64,000 nt of DNA from Larus michahellis. Its lineage: Eukaryota; Chordata; Aves; Charadriiformes; Laridae. The position numbers and the translations under genes were made by a program. The stretch's first letter is position 1; every line of letters starts with the position of its first letter. Under the pieces are notes generated by a model that was not told the origin of the DNA, searched no databases, and worked only from the letters and a program-made list of their open reading frames with translations. Positions 61,301-64,000 of this stretch are shown in pieces. Where the stretch lies: the NCBI RefSeq assembly GCF_964199755.1, contig NC_133930.1, positions 29,244,571-29,308,570 on the forward strand, in the 5' to 3' direction.

Positions 61301-64000
61301 GGATTCTTTCCATTGAGGAAAAAGAACTTTCTGTAAGTTTGTCACAGAGATTTATAGATCTCAGTATTTAAAAATGGGCCTTTCCATCACTCCCAGGCAC
61401 ATGCACGCTAAAAATGTTAACAAATCCTTTAAAATAAATAAGCCTCTTGCCCATTTGGCTACTCAGGAGTAAACAAAAAAATATCCCCTTTCAACCCCAA
61501 TCGCTTCCTTCATACTTCTACATTCCTTACAGCATGTCTTGAATCTTAACGCATTGGACTTTGCTAAATCAGAGCAGAATGAGGTTTCAGAGTCCAAGAG
61601 CTGAGCCCTCAAGCCAGACAGACCCCTTGAAGCCACACTGCTATTCCTTTACTACATAGCGCAAGGCACCTCATGGAGAAAGAGATGATTCCTGATGCTA
61701 GATGTTGCCAGACCCAACCAAAGCTTGTGCTGTTGGCACGCAAAATCTGAGGCCGTGAACGGCCTTTGAGGAGGTATTCTCTAGCACACGTCAGGAGAAG
61801 TGCCTATTGCTGCATTTTCTGCAGGTGATTTCCGCTTTGGCATTGGGGTATGAACTTATACAGCATCTCTGTTTTGTCACGTTGTAGCAGTCAAAGCATG
61901 AACCACGCCAACAAGTTACTCGGCTGAAGTAATGCATGGTGTGTGCTTCACATCATGGGGCTATGGTACAGACCGGGGCACCCAATGAGTATGTTCGTGC
62001 TGTCAGTGTGTCTCAACAGGCGAGGCAGCTTCCCTTCCAGAGGAGCAAAAATGTTCCTCTGGTCCTCCACTCATTTTCCCTAACTTGCGTGTTTGCACCT
62101 GGTTCAAGTCCTGGGACCTCGTAGGCAGTGATGAGATCTCAAGCACAGCCTTAGAAGGGGAAATGAAGTGGAAAGATAAGTTGCGTCCTCATCCAGACAC
62201 TGAGGAGATGTGACTTCTCCTTGCACTCCACCATCAACCCCACTTACACACTGAAAAGGGGAGGCAGGAAAGGCAGCATCAGGAATTGCTTGGTATGTGC
62301 TTACGGAAGAAGAGGGTTTGGCTCTTGCACCCTCCAACAATTGTTTCTGATCCTGCAGCACTTCTGGGTAAAAGGTGTGTGTGGGGGGGGAGGAAATCTA
62401 CAAAGTTGTTCCCAACTGGAAGTTACCTAAATGCTGTTGTAGCCCACTCTGGGTGCAAATCAGTGCCCTCCTCCGGTAGTCTGTTGGTTATTCAGGCCTG
62501 CGGATGTTGGAGAGACTTGTTTGGCTCTTTTGTGCGTTTGACCATGTAGCAGGGGAATACATGATGCTCCAGTCCCATATTCCTCTTTCTGTCATTAAAC
62601 CATTAGCAGCATTCACTGGTTGTCTAAAAACTGTTTTAAGTTGCCTTGACTACTTTGTCACTCTATCATATCTAAACACTGCATTCTTTTCTTTGTCTTT
62701 TAGCTAGGAGAAAATGTAGTATGGGGTTAATATCCCATTCGTCGGGTTAAAAAAACCAAAGTTTTATGTCAGATCTAAAAGACAAGAGTTTGCTTTGGCA
62801 GGGTGATGTTAGAGCCTTACTTGTCCCTTAGGTGCGTCAAAGGAGAGACTTGTATGAAATCAATGCAGGTTCTGCAATGTCAAAAATGGGCAAAGCTCCC
62901 TGAAAGTAACAGAAATTGCCATTTTATCTAGTCACAGGAAAAGTATATGGAAATGATACATGAGGCCTCAACTCCATAATGCCTTTTGCATCTTTTGGTT
63001 GTGTTTAAAATAAGGACAAATCAAGAAGCTGAACTGCAAATGGAAGTTACTGCAGGAACATATGATACTCCAGAAACAGGATGTTGGTGTTTTATTAAGA
63101 GAGCGTTTCTCATTTTCCCAGTGATGGGGTAAACCCAGGTGGCTGCTGTTTACTTTCTTTGAATCCCATTGGATTTGCCTGGCTGTGAGAGCCAAGGCTG
63201 ACTTTTTCTTCTTCATTGAACTTCAGACATGCTAGAAGTCACCAGCGCCTGCAAGCACCCAGGGCTCCAGCATGGAGGATCTGCTCCCTGAATCACAGCG
63301 GTGCGGTTTGGGGACAGAGTTTAAGCCTCAACGCCGTATTCCTTGTTCTTGCGCAGTTGTACTAGATTCATCATGGCTTCTAAAAAACAAGCAATGATTG
63401 TAAACAATATTCTCTTTTAAAAGATCGCAGCCTGGTAATATTCTCTACTAAACAGGAAAATCCAGAACATAATAAGTATTGATGATTAAGGTGTCAGGGG
63501 CCCATGGAGCTACCACCATGATTTAGTTCCCTCCGACTGCCTCAACTACCAATGCATTTTGCTAATTACATCATAGATTTTCCTATTGATGAACAGAATC
63601 TGAATTAACACGGGAAGCACTAATGTTACCCTTTCACTATTACTGTTGTACAAGAAGCCGTGGCAGATGCTGGCAGTTAGTTACACAAACATTAGTATTA
63701 ACGATTGGCCATTTGGAATTGGTGACAAACTGCCGCCCGCCAGAATCCTGAGCCTGAAACCAATCAGGAAGTTAATGAGGAGAGAAATTACCACTGCAGC
63801 TTCCCCTTAATTATATTCACGGTAGGCAGGAAGGGAGTGTTGGGGGTGGATCTCAACTCATCTAAGGTTAGGAAGGTCAGAGACCCTTTTACTTGGTTTT
63901 TGTATCTACTGCAAATTGCAACGTCGCAACCATTCCTAGCACTATATTAGTTTTAAATTCTGTAATATTTGGCCTTAGCCTTGGGCTGCCCGAGCCAGGG

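Larger units (their letters stand above)
38491..64000 (+). other. DMRT1: DMRT1 intron 4, at least 25.5 kb, running off the window
   Basis: The intron begins GTAAGT. No acceptor-plus-exon encoding the expected VFSPPSS-like C-terminal segment was found, so the intron, or at least the missing exon, extends beyond 64000. Content: CR1 fragments at about 38600-38710, 40925-41085, 41939-42024 and 54971-55349; a TA/TG simple-repeat region at 47091-47190; a GGT run near 48887-48900; a 9-bp perfect hairpin at 52455-52479; a poly-A run near 53519-53535. Segments at about 46690-46990, 49660-50360 and 63420-63960 look like conserved noncoding candidates. Other stretches are unremarkable. Confidence 0.75.

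Noticed and set aside
1..64000. The male-hypermethylated (MHM) tandem repeat known near DMRT1 on the chicken Z.
   Set aside because: No kilobase-scale tandem array is present in the window.
1..64000. CRISPR arrays, operons, prophage or other microbial systems, and a wholly new gene system.
   Set aside because: The window is vertebrate intronic and intergenic DNA; there are no dense ORFs, regularly spaced repeats or tRNA/rRNA-like sequences.

Overview
The window is vertebrate nuclear DNA, almost certainly from a bird. Its only recognisable gene is DMRT1, the DM-domain transcription factor that promotes male sex determination and maintains testis fate. Four things point to a bird: the DM domain and the Tyr/Ser-rich central region match avian DMRT1 closely; CR1 LINE fragments in several orientations and ages are the main interspersed repeat, many ending in the typical ATTCTATGATTCT-like 3' tail; there are no L1 or Alu elements; and the large introns still fit at least four exons within about 34 kb. 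DMRT1 is Z-linked in birds, so the window is probably Z-chromosomal, but nothing in the sequence proves linkage. The N-terminus differs clearly from what I recall of chicken, so the species is probably not chicken; I cannot name it.

Layout. Positions 1 to about 3950 are upstream intergenic DNA with one CR1 fragment, a long poly-A tract and no credible gene. From about 3950 to 5030 lies a CpG-rich, GC-rich island holding the promoter/5'UTR region and coding exon 1 (4533-4826). Intron 1 (2.8 kb) has three long T-tracts. Exon 2 is 7655-7835. Intron 2 is about 20.2 kb and carries old CR1 fragments plus a strong 17-bp hairpin near 10134-10176. Exon 3 is 28057-28340. Intron 3 is about 10 kb and contains two MIR-like SINE pieces. 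Exon 4 is 38328-38490. From 38491 to the window end (25.5 kb) is intron 4. I could not find the C-terminal exon, which should encode the segment after SESKVR, so the gene is truncated by the window edge.

The four exons join in phase (0, 1, 0, 1) with consensus GT/AG sites and give 307 complete codons plus one split base, with no internal stop or frameshift. This fits a functional gene rather than a decayed W-linked or processed copy. No rRNA, tRNA, CRISPR, viral gene or second protein gene was recognised. The most useful follow-ups are noncoding: a G-quadruplex-capable tract just upstream of the start codon, the intron 2 hairpin, several intronic and terminal segments that look like conserved noncoding elements, tandem splice donors at exon 4, and a CR1 insertion about 110 bp after exon 4 that would supply the stop codon of an intron-retention isoform.
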